Assembly (NCBI GenBank): GCA_019843655.1
Contig: JACDQD010000004.1
Span: forward strand, 14,508,001-14,572,000
Length of the DNA: 64,000 bases
Source of the DNA: Lethocerus indicus
Lineage: Eukaryota > Arthropoda > Insecta > Hemiptera > Belostomatidae
Direction: 5' to 3'
The notes beneath the pieces are model-generated. The model did not search any database. It was not told where the DNA came from and was given only the letters and a program-made list of their open reading frames with translations. Below are positions 50,256-64,000 of the stretch, piece by piece (positions within the stretch are counted from its first letter, which is position 1; each line of letters opens with the position of its first letter). The position numbers and the translations under genes are program-made.

Positions 50256-53200
50256 CATGTATCGTAAACGAGCATAATGCAGATTAAAAATAACAAATTA
50301 TAAACATATTTTTAAAACTATTTTAAGAAAAAGAACCGTCCTTTGGGAAGGGGGAGGTGATATTCACATTTAAATCGTGTATAGTATCGGATACTAACAG
50401 TTTGAGAAGGAAATAGCGCGGTATGATTTGAAAATATTTGGTAAAATATGGTAATAATATTTTGTCTCCAGAGAATCGTTAGTCTCCGCCTCGGTAACAC
50501 CGTGTTACCTTCTCTCTTAAGCTACCCATTGTGCATCTTTTACGTATTAATAGTGAAAAATAGATTCCCTCCCGGAAGTTGATTCGAACCTAAATGTTAA
50601 CTAGAGATATCTAAGGTTCAAATCAGAATATATAAAAGGTAGGTGAGGTTATGTACCTGTAAAATTTTAGTCAGTAAAATTAGAAGCCAGAAAAGATGTA
50701 TATATGTTATTTGTATCTGAAGCTATTTATCATTATATATAAAAATATATTCCACTGCTTCTGAGCTGAGGTATAACTCAAGAACAGAGGTTCGATATCA
50801 GTTCATTGTTTTGCCCTTTACAATGTCTGAGGCTGGGCCATTGTTCATTGTCCGAACGTTTTTGACACACTCGAAGCTCGCCCTCTTTCGCCCGTTGGTG
50901 ATAAACGACTTTGCTCATTTGTAACTATGATTTATCGTGACGACGTCCGCCCACGTTCGCAATTTAAGTACAGCACTCATTCCTCTATATTGCGTTACAA
51001 TTGCGAAGGATGGGGGTGTAAGACATTGTAGGCTGCTGTTTCGATTCCATTTCGGGGGACCTGGTCACCAAGTTGAAGAATACGGCGGTTGAAGAGTACG
51101 TTTAAGATACCTGTTTGGTGTTATAATTACCTAACCAGAAGAGAGAAACAACTAATAAAAGGAACTGTTATAATTATCCGCGGTACATTATAATAAGGTT
51201 TTATAATTAAATAATATATGATATAATGGTTGATACACGCTTTGGCTGCCGTCTCAGTCAATTATATTGCTTAGGTTCTCACTATTTATAAATTCACCTG
51301 CTACTTCATTATATTGATTTTAAATCACGACTACAGTTTATCTACTGTTGAATTTTTTAGTTTGGTACTGAAATTAGAAGTGTGGACAGCTTTGGAAGCT
51401 GTCTTCTGAAGAGAATTGCTATACCACCCAGTACTGGAGCCTTATTAGATCTTTGAGTCGTTATGAAAAAGATGAACCAGATGGTTTACACCAGTTAGCC
51501 AGTTAGTATAAATACTATAAGATCCTGAATTTAATGTAATTTGTTTTTATATATCTGTCGAATCCATTTTACGTTTCCAGGGCTAAGTGGCACAATCGTT
51601 TTAGTCCCACCTTTAATTTTAACAACTTCTCTCCAAATTTAAAAAAAAATTATCTCTCGATGGTAATTAATTTGACCGATTTCTATATCGAAATTGCGCA
51701 ACCCCGTCGACCCCGTTAACGCCCCCTCTACTTACCGAGTATGATCCAGTTAGTGTAAAGTGACCGAACGAACTCCCAAATTCTTTCCAACAGCGGCAAC
51801 TTGCCAATGCTATTTTCGATTGGCTACAAGTTCTAAACGACATTTTTCTTCATAATATTTGCTTCTTATACTGGCAGATAAAGCCCTGAATATGCACTGT
51901 TCCAGAATATTTCGACTTATGTTTTGCTTGAAAATGAAACCGAATAAAAAATCGATTTTTCTGTCTACTATCGCTTGTTTGGCCCTAGGCTTTATCTGTT
52001 TCGACGTCTCTTGGCAACGGTTTGTTGGTCACTGTGTTCATTGTTGTTTCGTTTCCATTCTAAGCCTCCAGGCCAAATATCACCCCAATGTTATCATACC
52101 GAACCAACGCAATCCCTAAATATCATTAAATTATCTAATGATGTTTTTTCGAAATGTTTACTTTAAATCATACATATACATCCGTACGGCACACTGTAGT
52201 TCAATGAATTAGGTAGGAGCATATTTAACCAACTGGGATTAAATAAGAGTCAATGATCTGGGAAATCATCCTAGCAAAAAACCGGATCAGCGAGTGTAGA
52301 CCGAAGATGGCAAAATTGACTCACACACGCAAGATTCTATAGTAATACTAATACAAACAATTAGAAAACGACTAAGGCCGTACATTCATTGTTGTCACAT
52401 ATATTTACCTGTTTATGTGCTTGTGCACACGGTTATTGGCATTATCAAATGGGCTGATTGGACTTGAGTTAGATCTGCGAGTTGAGCAACCACGGGAGTC
52501 CTTATTAGCGAAGGGTCACAGAGGACAGAGCAAATTGCATTAGAGATAAATTTCAAATAGGGATCTCGTCTTTCAGAACTCATCGGGCGATAAATTGGCC
52601 GTTGGCTAAAAAAGGCAAAAACGAGCAATGCCCACATAGTTGACCGGGGTCAGGTGGGAGGTGAGAGAGTTGATGATGTCGACGACGATTATTTCATCAT
52701 ATACATAGCTTGTTTCATTCAAGTTCCCGAGCTCACCTGCGGCAATGGTGCCGCCGCATTACCCTCCGGTATGGTGAGCCGAGACCGACCAACAATCATC
52801 TGCCTATCCAGGTTAAGGAATATTTTAACCCAGATCCAGTGTCGTAATATATAATACTATATATTTATCTACATAATGAATGTGGAATCGAATGATTTAT
52901 TCTGCATAATCTCAAGTGAAACACTTTATAAACTTCTGTTTTGTATAGAAAACAGTTACTTTCCTCTCAGAGCCTTTACAACGCATCAATCGTGAACAGA
53001 ATACATAACGAAGGTATGCAATTCTGAGCTTAAATGACTGTTTCATGAAACAATGAACGCATTACTGTTTCGAAGATGAATATTATACTTTCCTTAAAGT
53101 AGAAGAAAAGTAAAAATAATCAGTTCTAAAGACATACTTTTCTTATTATATTGATTTTATTTACTCAATACTTACATACTAACCAAATCAATAATAAATG

Positions 53201-56200
53201 TATATAACCTAATTATTCCTGTTTTGATTTTTCTCGCGTGTCGTGATGAATTGTTTATATGGTGCCAAAACATTTATATTTATAAGTAGTACTACCAAAC
53301 GCGATAGGATTATCAGTGTTCGTCAGAAACCTAGAGACCATAGAAACGCAGTTAATCTCGCGTTTGAAATTTGAGAAACATAGTAGCCATGCCGAGTGGG
53401 TCAAGGATGATTCCGATTTTAGTGCAAGGATTACAAATTAATCGTACGAAAATCCTATATGTAGGAAACATTACAGTGTACATTATCCAACGGAAAGTTG
53501 GAATGCATTATTAATGAATTTTTTGTAAAGTCCACAACCTACGTAATCGCTAATGTTGCAGTAATTGCTTTCACAGTTATATTCCTAGTACCATTCACCA
53601 GTTTAAAGAGTGGGAAAATTCTTTTTAAATAGAAATCTGTTGAATTATATTTAATTTTCGTAACGCAACATAAATATAATAAATAATTAAAAACTGAATG
53701 ATGTCCGGAACATTATCTCGAGGCTGTAAGTTCATTTATTGTTCATTCGAAACCTTCCAATAATTTCAACCTTATATGTGTGAAGTTTCTCGATTCCTTA
53801 AAATGGAATGATTTGTACTAGAAACCGCCTCATTGGCTTAGGTTACGTAACAACCATGATATTCTATTCGCTTGTTACCTAAAATATCAGTACAGGGGGG
53901 GGAGGGATAGGGTTTAGGCACTGGGTTACCCATCCTAGGTGCCTGTGACACTGATAACTGGCGAGAGGCCAGAGAAAGAATAGAAAGGAACGCGGATACA
54001 TTTTATTAATTAGGAAAACTCGCCTTATATAACCAGTAATGTCAGCAGAATATTGCCCGTGTAATATGTAATTAACGTTATTATTGAAATTGATAATATA
54101 TAAAAAGATATTCAAAGTGTTTTACGATGAAATAACCTAATAAACGATAATTATATTAAATTAGGTGCACTTTGCTTTTTAATTTGTTTGTTTTTTGGTT
54201 AGTTATCACCATAAGCCCCTTCCTTATTGGACCGAACGTTGGAAAGCAAATTAGAATTATGTTTTATCGCCTAATTATATATAATCCAATCAAGTTCGTT
54301 ATTAGAAGGCGCGCATGTAATTATAAAAGGCGATAAGGGTGTCAGTTGATCGCAATGGCAGGCGTCAAGTAGCCGAAAGTTCCAGGTCAATTCCTTTTTA
54401 TTCCAGCGTTAAATCGGAGCCGAGTCGGGTTTAGAAAGTTGATTAAAATAAAAAGGAAGCGAGAAATGAGCAGCTGTTCGATCCAACTATCCGGAGGAGA
54501 AACGTTTATTTAAATTCAACCTGTTATTCTGAAACTTAAACGCTTTTGAGGAAACATCTGAACCTACTGAGCAAGTAACTCGAGGCCTCCAAGATAGAGT
54601 TCGGGTAAATTGCCTGTTTTGCAAATTTTATTGAATCGTATCTCTTTGGCCGGCATTCATATCGCGGATCGAACTGGGTGATTTTTATCTGTGATAAATG
54701 TTTACGATAATATACTTGAGTTATTATGAAATAATTGAATGTTAGTACATATGGGAAACTTCAATTTGACTCCGTTTGCCCGTAAATAGCGTTTTATAAA
54801 CACGTTTATTGTGAGTTGTATCATGATGTTTAAGGATGCATCTTCAGGTGTGAATATTGAACCATCGAAATTGCTGGTTGATGGAGTTGATGGTTGCTAC
54901 TTTTTAGGTTAAGTTACAATAAAGGGTAATGTATTAGAAGATTGGGCGTTATAAATACTAGGAAAAAATCTGAATTTAAGTATTTTTTCAGTATAAATTA
55001 TAGCATGTTTTAATACTAAATTACTGATATAACTACCCAGAACAAAAAAATATGTATGATTGACTATTCGGAAATTTAAAAATTATTAATATTTATTTGA
55101 ATTAGTATTTATGGGGGCTTTTTCTACTCAATCAATTAGTTTATTTTTACTTTCAAGATACAGGGTTATATTCAAAGTTACGTTAAACTAAATGAAAAGC
55201 TTCAATTACGCTTTCAAACAAGCTGAACCCTCTTAAAGGATAGAATGTGGTAGCGCGGTATACTCTCCCTGCCGCGCATATTTCAACTCGGTGTTTTGAT
55301 TGGTGGGAAATGCTTTACCAACTTATGGATTCTTTTTTGTGAGTGACATTCCCCGCCTGTATTTGCTATGAAATTTACGGTTGGTACCTAAATTTAACTG
55401 TTTCTTCAAAACCCACTAGGGTTTCCGACCGGACGTGTAATCCACGAGTGATCAATTTATTGACGCGCAATGCAATTTATACCACTGCGATGTTAATAGT
55501 TTACACGTTAAACCTTCCAGATGTAGAAGTCTGAGTGTAATTTTCCGTAATTTGACCACCCATTTGAATCATGACACACTTTCATAGTAGCAAGTTTGCT
55601 GGATTTCTAGAATTTCTTGTTCAGGGTCATTCGAGTACATTACCAATATTTAGAAAATTACCCCTCGACGCGGTCACGAATAATTTATACTTTTTTCCTC
55701 TGACGTTCATTAGCCACGTTAGGCGTTAGAAGGGGATAAATCAATAATTTATTGTGTCATGATGAGGTCGTAGGCCGTTCTCCCCGCTTTATATTCACCG
55801 TGAAAAATGCGCTTGCAGAAATGTGTCAGAAAGACGTAATTGATATTCCAATTGAATTTTTCGCTTAATTCCAGGGATTTCTGACTATTTCTGCCTACTA
55901 TTACCTGTACATTGGTACACGAAAATAATTTTCTATTTGAAATAGAACTGAAAATTTTCTGTAGAAATGTTTGTAGCGCACTCATTTTCTTTAATTTGTT
56001 TCTTTTTTGTACAAACAAATGAATCTGCCGTTTATTTCTTCTTTTACCCTTTTTTTCTGGTTTCTTTTTTTCTGGAAACAATAATTTCTTCTTCTAAACG
56101 AACGGACTATAAGCAATGTCAGGAACTCTTATCGTACATTCAGAAGGTTCAATTAGAAATATTTCGAATAGTATAATTCGAAACTATTGTTGGCTAGAAA

Positions 56201-57045
56201 ACATCCCTGATCAATCATCTCCTCCGTACTGCATTCTTCACCGTTCAATGCTTTCAATTTAGATTTCAAATTTCACTTTGTCGATGTATAAGAAGAAAGC
56301 TGCTACGTGACATTCGAACCGTCTCATGCACCGTGACCTGCAGGTCTAACGTGCGCCGAGTGCCAATGTCTTTTACTAATCAATATTTAGAAGCGCGGCC
56401 CGAACGAATTTGTTTTGTAATAATTATTTGTCTTATCACCTATGTTTCCTGTCTTTTGTTTAGTCTAGGCTTCAGTTGTGTCTTTTAGCTCCTTCAGTAT
56501 TCCGTTTCTGCGTCAAACTTAATTGCGTTATTGAGGAAATGGAAATTACGTAATTATCGGTGACAATTAGTTATTTTAACTATTGTGCTAATAAAAATAT
56601 ATTATTGTTTTATAAATTACATCTTACTTTTTATCATTTAGTTTCATACACAACTGAAAAATAATTATATAATACTGCTATTTGGATTGTTAGTGAATCT
56701 TATAACACTCGTCGCATATAACATAATCGTCGCACGAACAAAACATTCGCCTTTGGCATAAAAATCCAAGATGTTTCTGCTACTCCGGACAAGTAGATTC
56801 CAATGGCCTTTGGGAACTCCAAATTGTTTTCGTCCTTTCTTGTGCCGGCACAACTATTCTGGTCTTTTTTTTTCTACTCTGTCGAGTGGAAACGAAATCT
56901 GCGCGATCCCGACCTGTCGCACTAAATTAACACGGCATACTCTCGTTTCTCCGCTTGAAGTAAATTGGCCTCAGCACTCCCGTTTTGGGAAGGAAGATTC
57001 CGCTATATTTGCAACTAAACGGTTGGACAGCGCGTTGGTCGTCTA

Positions 57046-57189
57046 ATGGACCGGTGGGAGAACGGTCGGGAGAACTCCAGAGCCGGGATTCTAGTCATGG
57101 CCAGAACCAGAAGGCGGGCCTGGCTGAAGAAAACGCTAAATTACCCAACACCCCTAGTTGAGACATCAGACGAAGAAGAAACCCAATGA
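57046..57189 (+). other. Short ATG open frame with basic middle and acidic tail
   Basis: Forty-seven codons, starting MDRWENGREN, with a basic stretch (MARTRRRAWLKK) and an acidic end (SDEEETQ). The upstream 56771-57046 frame ends in TAATG overlapping this start. Composition is protein-like, but no family is recognised and chance is possible. It could be a retroelement remnant. Confidence 0.15.
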
Positions 57190-58049
57190 AACATATTATT
57201 CTTCCATTTCGATTTAATTTACAATTTGTAATTGTTTTCTTCAGACGCGCATGCTAACTAAGATACTCGACTTCATAGGAAATAAAACTGTAAGTCAATT
57301 CGGGTAGTTGACCTCAAGAGGTCTGTGATTGCTCCACTCGTGTGATTTTCTACACCCACTAGTATCTTTGGTACGATTTTAGAATGCTTTCTACTACTTC
57401 CCATTACAGTAGCACTGGGGTACTTTTTTTATGAATGTAAGCTGCCGGTACTGCATCATGCAAACATTTTTATTGCCATTGTACGGCGGAACATACAACA
57501 GAAAAGAGATTACACAAGTTATTTTAGGTTATTTTCCAACACTATCTTCGAAGTTGAAAATAGCATACATTATAGACTTAAGCTAAGCTGGTTAAAGCAA
57601 ATCGTGAGAGTTGTATAAGCAATAATTTTAACATCTCTGTTAGAGAAATGAGTTGATTCGACAAGTTATTCTCGTGTCGTTATTCGTGCAACTGAGCGAA
57701 TATAAGTGGGTAGAAAAGAGAAGGAATTCCAAGATTCGGTTATGACACAAACTCCGTTCATCTATTTAAATTTAGCGTACGTAGATAAGGAAGCGTGAAT
57801 AGCCGATAGTGGTAATATAGTTAATTATTCCTTGGAAGTGATTTCCGCCCGTACAAAAATAACCTTCAGAGACGAAAAGCGATTCTTCCCAGCCAGTAGC
57901 CTAAATTTCTTAAGCCGCTTCAAAAAAAAATAAGGCTCGCCCACAGCACCGTTAATACCCTACATTTGAAAGGAATAATGGCGACCAAATAACTTGTGTT
58001 TATCTCCCTGTCCGGTAACACGAATTTAATGCAGGCTAACATTCATAAA

Positions 58050-58125
58050 GTGGGATCGCCGAGTGGTTAATGACAATTTAGTGTAGACCTAAAACACCCA
58101 GGGGTTAAATCCTGTCCACACTCCG
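58050..58125 (+). pseudogene. tRNA-like sequence, degenerate (Leu-TAG-like)
   Basis: A box A match (TCGCCGAGTGGTTAA) is followed by a perfect 5-bp stem TTTAG/CTAAA around a 7-nt loop TGTAGAC. That places TAG in the anticodon position, but base 33 is G instead of T. Box B is altered (GGTTAAATCC). The ends AGTGGGA and TCCACACT nearly pair. There is no long variable arm as nuclear tRNA-Leu would have. It is best read as a tRNA pseudogene or SINE head. Confidence 0.45.
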
Positions 58126-61100
58126 TTTACTTCTAATTCATGCGGCACTTATTTACATCGGCCCGAATATGTGCACGTTTTAAGAGTGTTTCCCCCCAGT
58201 ACGAGCGTATTATGTTTCATTAAAATCTGACTATTATCTCCCCCTTTATCATACTTACATCATTGTACCCAATAACAATTATCGTCCCCTAAATAACTAT
58301 AATATAGTGTTATTTAGAAATACTAATTGGCCGCAACAATAAAATTATAGTATAGGTTTTTTCCAATAAGTAATATATTAGTAAATATTTTTTATTTTTC
58401 TGTTAACTTGGACATGTGTGTTAGAAATTATTATAGCTCAATCTTAATCTGATTCCTCATTATGAGTATCAATTTGTAATGATTTATACTTCGATTATTT
58501 CACTTATACTGCTTTATGCCGTCATATTATTAGTATTTTTGAGCAATTTCTACACTTTATTTCCTGAGATCATTGCTGGTAATAAAAAGTATTAATACAA
58601 AAGTTGCAAGACCCAACTCCTGTTGATTGCCATTAGCGATACCATTTCTATTTGAATTTTCATCTATTCCATTTATTCTAAGTTTGTGTGTTAATGAATA
58701 TGTGTACATGTTTTTCCATTATAAGTTTATTATCGGCAAGACACAAATATATATTAATAAATATGGTTTAGTCATTTTGGATTATTCTGTAAATAAAATC
58801 TGGTGTGTAGTTATTGAATTAATGCAGACATTAATTATTTAAAATAAGTCTTATAACTTGTATAAAATGCACTAATCGATATTCTTTTCCATTCCAGGTG
58901 AGTGTACATAATGTATCATGCACTTCAGCCAAATATGGGTAAGTTATATTAAATTCTGATTAAATAGTAAAAAAGAAATCCAGATTACTGTTTGCGTTCC
59001 TGACATTGCAGTCCTTGAGCTTGAATCATTAGTGTTACACTTAATATATATATGTAACACTGTTATACAGAATAGTGTCAGGATTATTGACTATCGAAAG
59101 GTGATGCGGGCAAATCTAATTGAATCGTTGGGTGTTGGGTTTTATCGTGAGATCACGGGTATGATCATCGGCAGTTATAGAAGCGTCGCCAGGCGGGCAG
59201 CGCGTTCCGTCACGTCCTAGCGCCCCGGCCGGTCAACCCACGACAGTCCAGTCCACCGCCGACAGTTCATGTTCTCCGTTAGTCGATCGACTCTTCAAGG
59301 GCCCCTCGAAATTCGGGATCATTCCCGGTGTGTTGTTGTTGGCACGATGCCCCAAATTTCTCCCGTCAGAATATTTAACACAGAAATACTTTAAAATACT
59401 GTACCCACACAAAACAGACATGAGGATACCCATCCTGTTACTGGACGCGGTTAATATATTACATTGCGATGGAGGGATTTAATAGTGATTTGGTCAATCC
59501 GCGTAGTTATGTATGTCTGGTAAATGTATGTGTGTGTGAGTTTATAGGGTTAACTATAACCTTTTATCACGCTTCAAATATAGCGCAGTGCTGCTTATAA
59601 GAAGAAATAGATAAAACAACAATACCACATTATAACTTCGGACGCGTTAGAATAATACTCTTGAAATATCAAGGATCAAATATTCTTTTGTGTCGTCCTA
59701 CTATTTTTATAGCATAATTCTGGGAGATTTGGCAAATGTGTCTGTAACATAAGCATTTTGTTGTAATTATTTTATATTATTACTTTAAAAAAGAAAAAAT
59801 GTGTTTGAAACACTGCACAAGGAAGGCCGCGTAGGAAACATTTTCAACTCCAGAACTCGTAATGTCAGAAAATGATTCCAAATTATACTGGCGCTTCTGA
59901 AATCACAGGTAATTTATAAGTAATTTCGGAAAACAAATAATCATTTTTTTCAATTTTGTCTAAGCGAAATTGACGAAACCAATATCCGGTTACAGGAGCA
60001 ATCAACTTCTAGTCGGATTTCATATTTGAATAATAACCAATAATATTACCTGTCGATTTTCTGACCTTGGATCTTTCGTAGCAAGTTCGCAATCTTTACC
60101 AAGAATAAAGCTATTCATTTTAAGTGGATATTATTTCTCTGCTTTGTTCAACTTCAAATCAGTATTAACGATTTTTACAGAACTTATAATATTGTAACGA
60201 AGTTTCTTTTGTATGTGATATACTATTTTAATATTAACCTCGAAAATGTTAATCAATTGGTGAAAAGTCCGCTGTTTGCGTAATAATTTCCATCACCAGT
60301 GAATTGAAAAGCTAATGTTCACTCCTGATTATTTTTATGAGGGTGCGAATATTTTCAGTTTTATTTAAATCCTTTTCTGTTCGCAACCCTACCGTGGAAC
60401 ACTAGTGATAGGCTTAGAGCAGCCGAATGGGGATCCCGTGTGAAATGTGCCGACCCGAGTAGCTCGCCTCTCCCAACAATTGCGATGTACTGGGTTTCAC
60501 CATATGGTGGTTGGTTCTCCGCAACGCGTGTCCCATTGTCCGCTTCCTCCGGTGCGACAAGATTGCAGTAATTCTTTCCCATTCCCTCTAGAAAGGCTTC
60601 ACCCCCCCCGCCCCTCCAGCTATCACCACCCGTCACGGTCTCACCCTCCGAAAGGAAACAGAAAGATAAACTCTTGGCGAAGAATGTGAGTGGAAATTAG
60701 ACAAGTAACGATCGAAGGCTGAATGTGGTCCCATTGCCCATAGTCAGTTTTTCTTGCGCTCTTTTCAAATGCCCATTAATGGAAACGTGGCTAAAGATAT
60801 ATATGAATCTTTTGCCGTTATAGTAGTCCTGCCATTTGCGCTATAACGTTACTCTCATGTGGCGGTGAATCTTTGTGTTCGAGACCACTAAATTGCACCT
60901 TGTTCGGCAGATACAATACAGTGACCTGAACTGTACCCCTTCTCTGTTGGCTGTTCCACATTCCGACCAAAATGTTTTCTTTGAAACGTTACCGTAGTAA
61001 ATATCACGAATGACATTAATGCTGTGTTTAAAATGATTCCTTTTGTGAAAGTTCGATATTCAGAACACGGTGTATGGTCACAATGGAGAGGTGATATTTG

Positions 61101-64000
61101 GCTAAAAGCAATTATCGCCGCGTATGCTATGTAGGCCACCGGATGCATTATTCTCAAACCAAATCCCAGCCGACTACAAACACGGTAAATTACCCGATGC
61201 AATAATGTGTGCGGTGACACAACTTTTCGGGTTTAATTGTTATTTATACTTATGTGATGTGATGTAAAAAATAGCGTACGGTACTGCTCTTAGACGGCTG
61301 GGGCCAGGGCGGTGGACGACGGTCGGTTCTTTGAGGCAAAATGCAAGAATTCTGGCTCTACTTCAAGGTCTATTTGAAATACGTGAGACGACTAGCGAGG
61401 TTTTGACAAAAAGCCCCCTCTTCCTTTCGAGCTCCATCGCCATAGAATTATTTCCGAAAAAGTAACATTCAGGTTACGGACGAACAAAGATGTCCACGAC
61501 CCGTTTTAGATGACGGATATTATCCGGCTTCCGGTTTTGTGGCGTACATAGATCCGAGCCCAGAGTGGAGATGCCACTTACCAGTCCAAGCTGTGTTTCA
61601 TCCAGACCTATCTGGAAAAAGACTAAGAAACTCCAACGGTCTACTGAGCCCTTCTGGACCTGGTCCCCACCCGACGTACTTGTTTTTATGTGCTTCTTCC
61701 ATCGTCAATTGTTACATTAAAACATTCAGGTTATTACTACCATTTACAAACTTGGTTTGCCAATAATTGGACAGATCTTCTGACCCGAATAAATTTCTAA
61801 AATTATTTTTATAGCGGTGTCGGAAGTCGAAATGGGCCGTAAATAAACTGGCGATTCTAGTACTAGTTTTAATTTGTACCCGACGTTTAATTGTTAAATT
61901 TCAATCGGGTAAAATGGCAATAAACACTGCGATTAAGTTTAATAAGCTGAAATTCCGAGTTATCCTCTCTTGGTTAAAATTGTGTTGGGAGTTGCTAATA
62001 GGCGGTTGTAACGGTTGCCCAATATGGTAGGTGATTGCCTTCCACGGTAAGGGAGTGACCAGTTTCAGTGTGGATTACCAACAATGTTCAACGTTAATTG
62101 GGATAATCTGACTGACCGTAATAATTTTTTTGACCGACCAATTTAACAGCTCCCGCCTAAACGTGAATTCTGTATAAATGGCCGGTCGGAAATATTTTAT
62201 TGAAAATCTGTCGCAATACCAAATAACTCTAATAACTAAATGCGGGGTTCTTATCAGTTCGCGTAATTTAGCTCGGAAATTAACAGCAAGCTGCCTGCAG
62301 GTTCTTACCGCGACCGCCTTTTAAATATTTTCTGGTCACGATTCGATAAAAGTGTGTCCTGTAATTTACTCGAAACGAATTTTGGCGAGATGAATTTTAT
62401 AATTTAAGGAACGTGGCCGTGACTGACATGGGTAAAGGTTACTATCGAATTTTCTCACGTCTAGGTCCCACACTGCAATATCCTTAATATGTTTAATGAT
62501 TACTTATCTATAATTTACATTTATATATAAACATATATTTCCACAGTTCTTGGGCCACAAAAATATAGAAGGGCAAATTAGGTATATAATAATATAATAC
62601 GACGTGACGTTATATTATTTTCATATTATCATTCACCATTGTGCTTGTACAATAAAGAGTTATGAAGAGAATGTTACTGACGATGGCTAGAAGACAATTT
62701 GAAGTCACTTTTGATATAATTCTATTCAACGAATAGATCGTATAAATTATGCATTCTGCCTATTGCCTACCCATTGATTATTCAAAACTATGTAATTACA
62801 TTGAAACTGGGAATTAAAATAGGGAAGTGAAAGACGAAGGTAACTCTCCTTCAGATTGAATAATCTAGACGGAATTGAATGTTTGGTGTATGTTATTCCG
62901 CATACTCTCTTGAAATCTGGAAGTTACTCACCTTTCTGTTACTTTATCCGAGTTAACCTTGCGCATAATATATCAATTTGTATTGTGGAGTGCGTCTGCT
63001 TCCTGGGAAGGGGTCTTCCTGAAAGGACTTTTTTCATTTTTTAAATATCGCGGTACTAATCCTCCTTCTCGAAAATCTTCTCGTAGAAGTGAGATCAGTA
63101 TGAAAATTGTGAGTAAGAGAGCAACAGTTTTCAAAATTATGGGTATAGTCCGATATGGATCAGAGTCCCGTTCACTTCCTCAAAGCTCTCTCACCTACCT
63201 ATATGTAGGTGTATAAGCAGTCTAGTTGGGGGCTAAAGATCGAAGTAGGCATAACCTCCTAGATTGTGAGTTTGGGACGTGACTAACCTCTTCCAATTGA
63301 CGGCATGTAAAGAGCGCCTCAGATCCTGTTACGCGTCGCTTCGCCTCCCCGATGTCCTTCGACGCCCCTGATCGGATTATCGGCCTCCCGACTCTCATTA
63401 CATGCTTTCCAGTTATCTCTTTTTTTTATGCTTCATCCTTTGTATGATCTCACCATTTCCTCTCCTACTAACCTGTAAGTACAATGCGTTTTTATTTAAT
63501 TGGATAATTAGTGCGAAAATATCTGTCATCTGGTGAAATTTATGTTCTCAGCTGAAAATTAATCTACTTCACGAATTCCAACTGTCAATGGGAGACCAAC
63601 GTGACAGATATAATGATCATTCTTGAGTTGCGATCAAGTACCGTGTATAACGAATGCTCGATTTCGGATAAGCATTTCACTCTAGAAATGAACTTTTGAA
63701 TGTTTTCATTATTTCGGTCAAATCCATGAATTTTTTTTTACCTGTTCGTAGCAGTTTTGTATGGCCAAGTTAATTATTTTGCAAATTGTATTCCTTTAAT
63801 GGAAAATAAACGTGCGGATTGTGTATTCAATGACCCAGTATAATAGAATCAAATACGATATCATTAAATACGATATCGTGGAGAATTAATTTATTTACTA
63901 ACTATGTACTTATACCCAGAGATACTTTTTTGGTAGGGTTTAATGGCAGTATCTATATTTTCACGACTTTTTCGTGCATTTCCCCTATTGAATGATGCAT

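Larger units (their letters stand above)
46520..64000. other. Mostly unrecognised intronic/intergenic DNA
   Basis: Later exons of the mucin-like gene may lie here, but none could be assigned by protein match. It holds the hairpin at 48.24 kb, repeat copy 6, the tRNA-like sequence at 58.05 kb, a possible micro-exon at 58898-58938 and one CSL match (62451-62459, minus). Nothing else is supported. Confidence 0.5.

Noticed and set aside
1..64000. CRISPR array, prokaryotic operon or phage content
   Set aside because: No regularly spaced direct repeats, and gene structure is intron-containing and eukaryotic.

Overview
This window reads as a sparsely coding stretch of an arthropod nuclear genome, almost certainly an insect. 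It is AT-rich, with GT-AG introns, AT and CA microsatellites, long intergenic spaces and no bacterial-style operons. Most of the listed long open frames begin at non-ATG codons or look like chance frames. The species cannot be named from the sequence alone.

The one securely identified gene is a minus-strand Hairy/Enhancer-of-split (HES) family repressor at 17501-20551. It is best called deadpan (dpn). Three coding exons give a 326-residue protein with a short N-terminal arm ending in SKAELRK, a bHLH domain with the family's proline in the basic region, an Orange domain, a proline/serine-rich linker and a C-terminal WRPW Groucho-recruiting motif. Both introns lie where HES genes usually have them and are phase 0. 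A second well-supported coding element is a plus-strand first coding exon at 45756-46212. It encodes a signal peptide, a Gln/Glu/Pro-rich segment and a Ser-Thr repeat tract, and ends at a clear splice donor. The rest of that gene was not located.

Around dpn the non-coding DNA is organised. GC-rich islands at about 18.45-18.76, 20.5-21.0, 22.6-22.8, 23.8-24.1, 26.7-27.0, 28.5-28.7 and 30.05-30.46 kb sit in AT-rich DNA. Many carry perfect Su(H)/CSL (Notch effector) sites, and several also carry HES-type CACGCG or CACGTG sites. Nine perfect CSL matches fall between 18.47 and 30.21 kb, where under one is expected by chance. Deadpan is a known Notch target in neural progenitors, so these look like Notch-responsive enhancers with possible auto- or cross-regulation by HES proteins. 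Two CTCF-like motifs, at 2958 (plus) and 32698 (minus), bracket this block in convergent orientation.

Layout: 1-13 kb has no recognisable gene, but holds a CTCF-like site, one copy of a dispersed repeat and a tRNA-derived-SINE-like segment. From 13.3 to 17.4 kb lies a CpG-poor AT-rich block with a CpG-retaining spot near 15.2 kb that looks like a small housekeeping-type promoter and exon. Dpn and its presumptive enhancers occupy 17.5-30.5 kb. From 32.7 to 34.2 kb there is a candidate promoter, non-coding first exon and CpG-depleted intron with consensus splice sites. From 34 to 64 kb there is mostly unrecognised intergenic sequence, dispersed repeats, the mucin-like first exon and a perfect 20-bp hairpin at 48237-48284. 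All site counts, CpG tallies and splice calls were made by eye.
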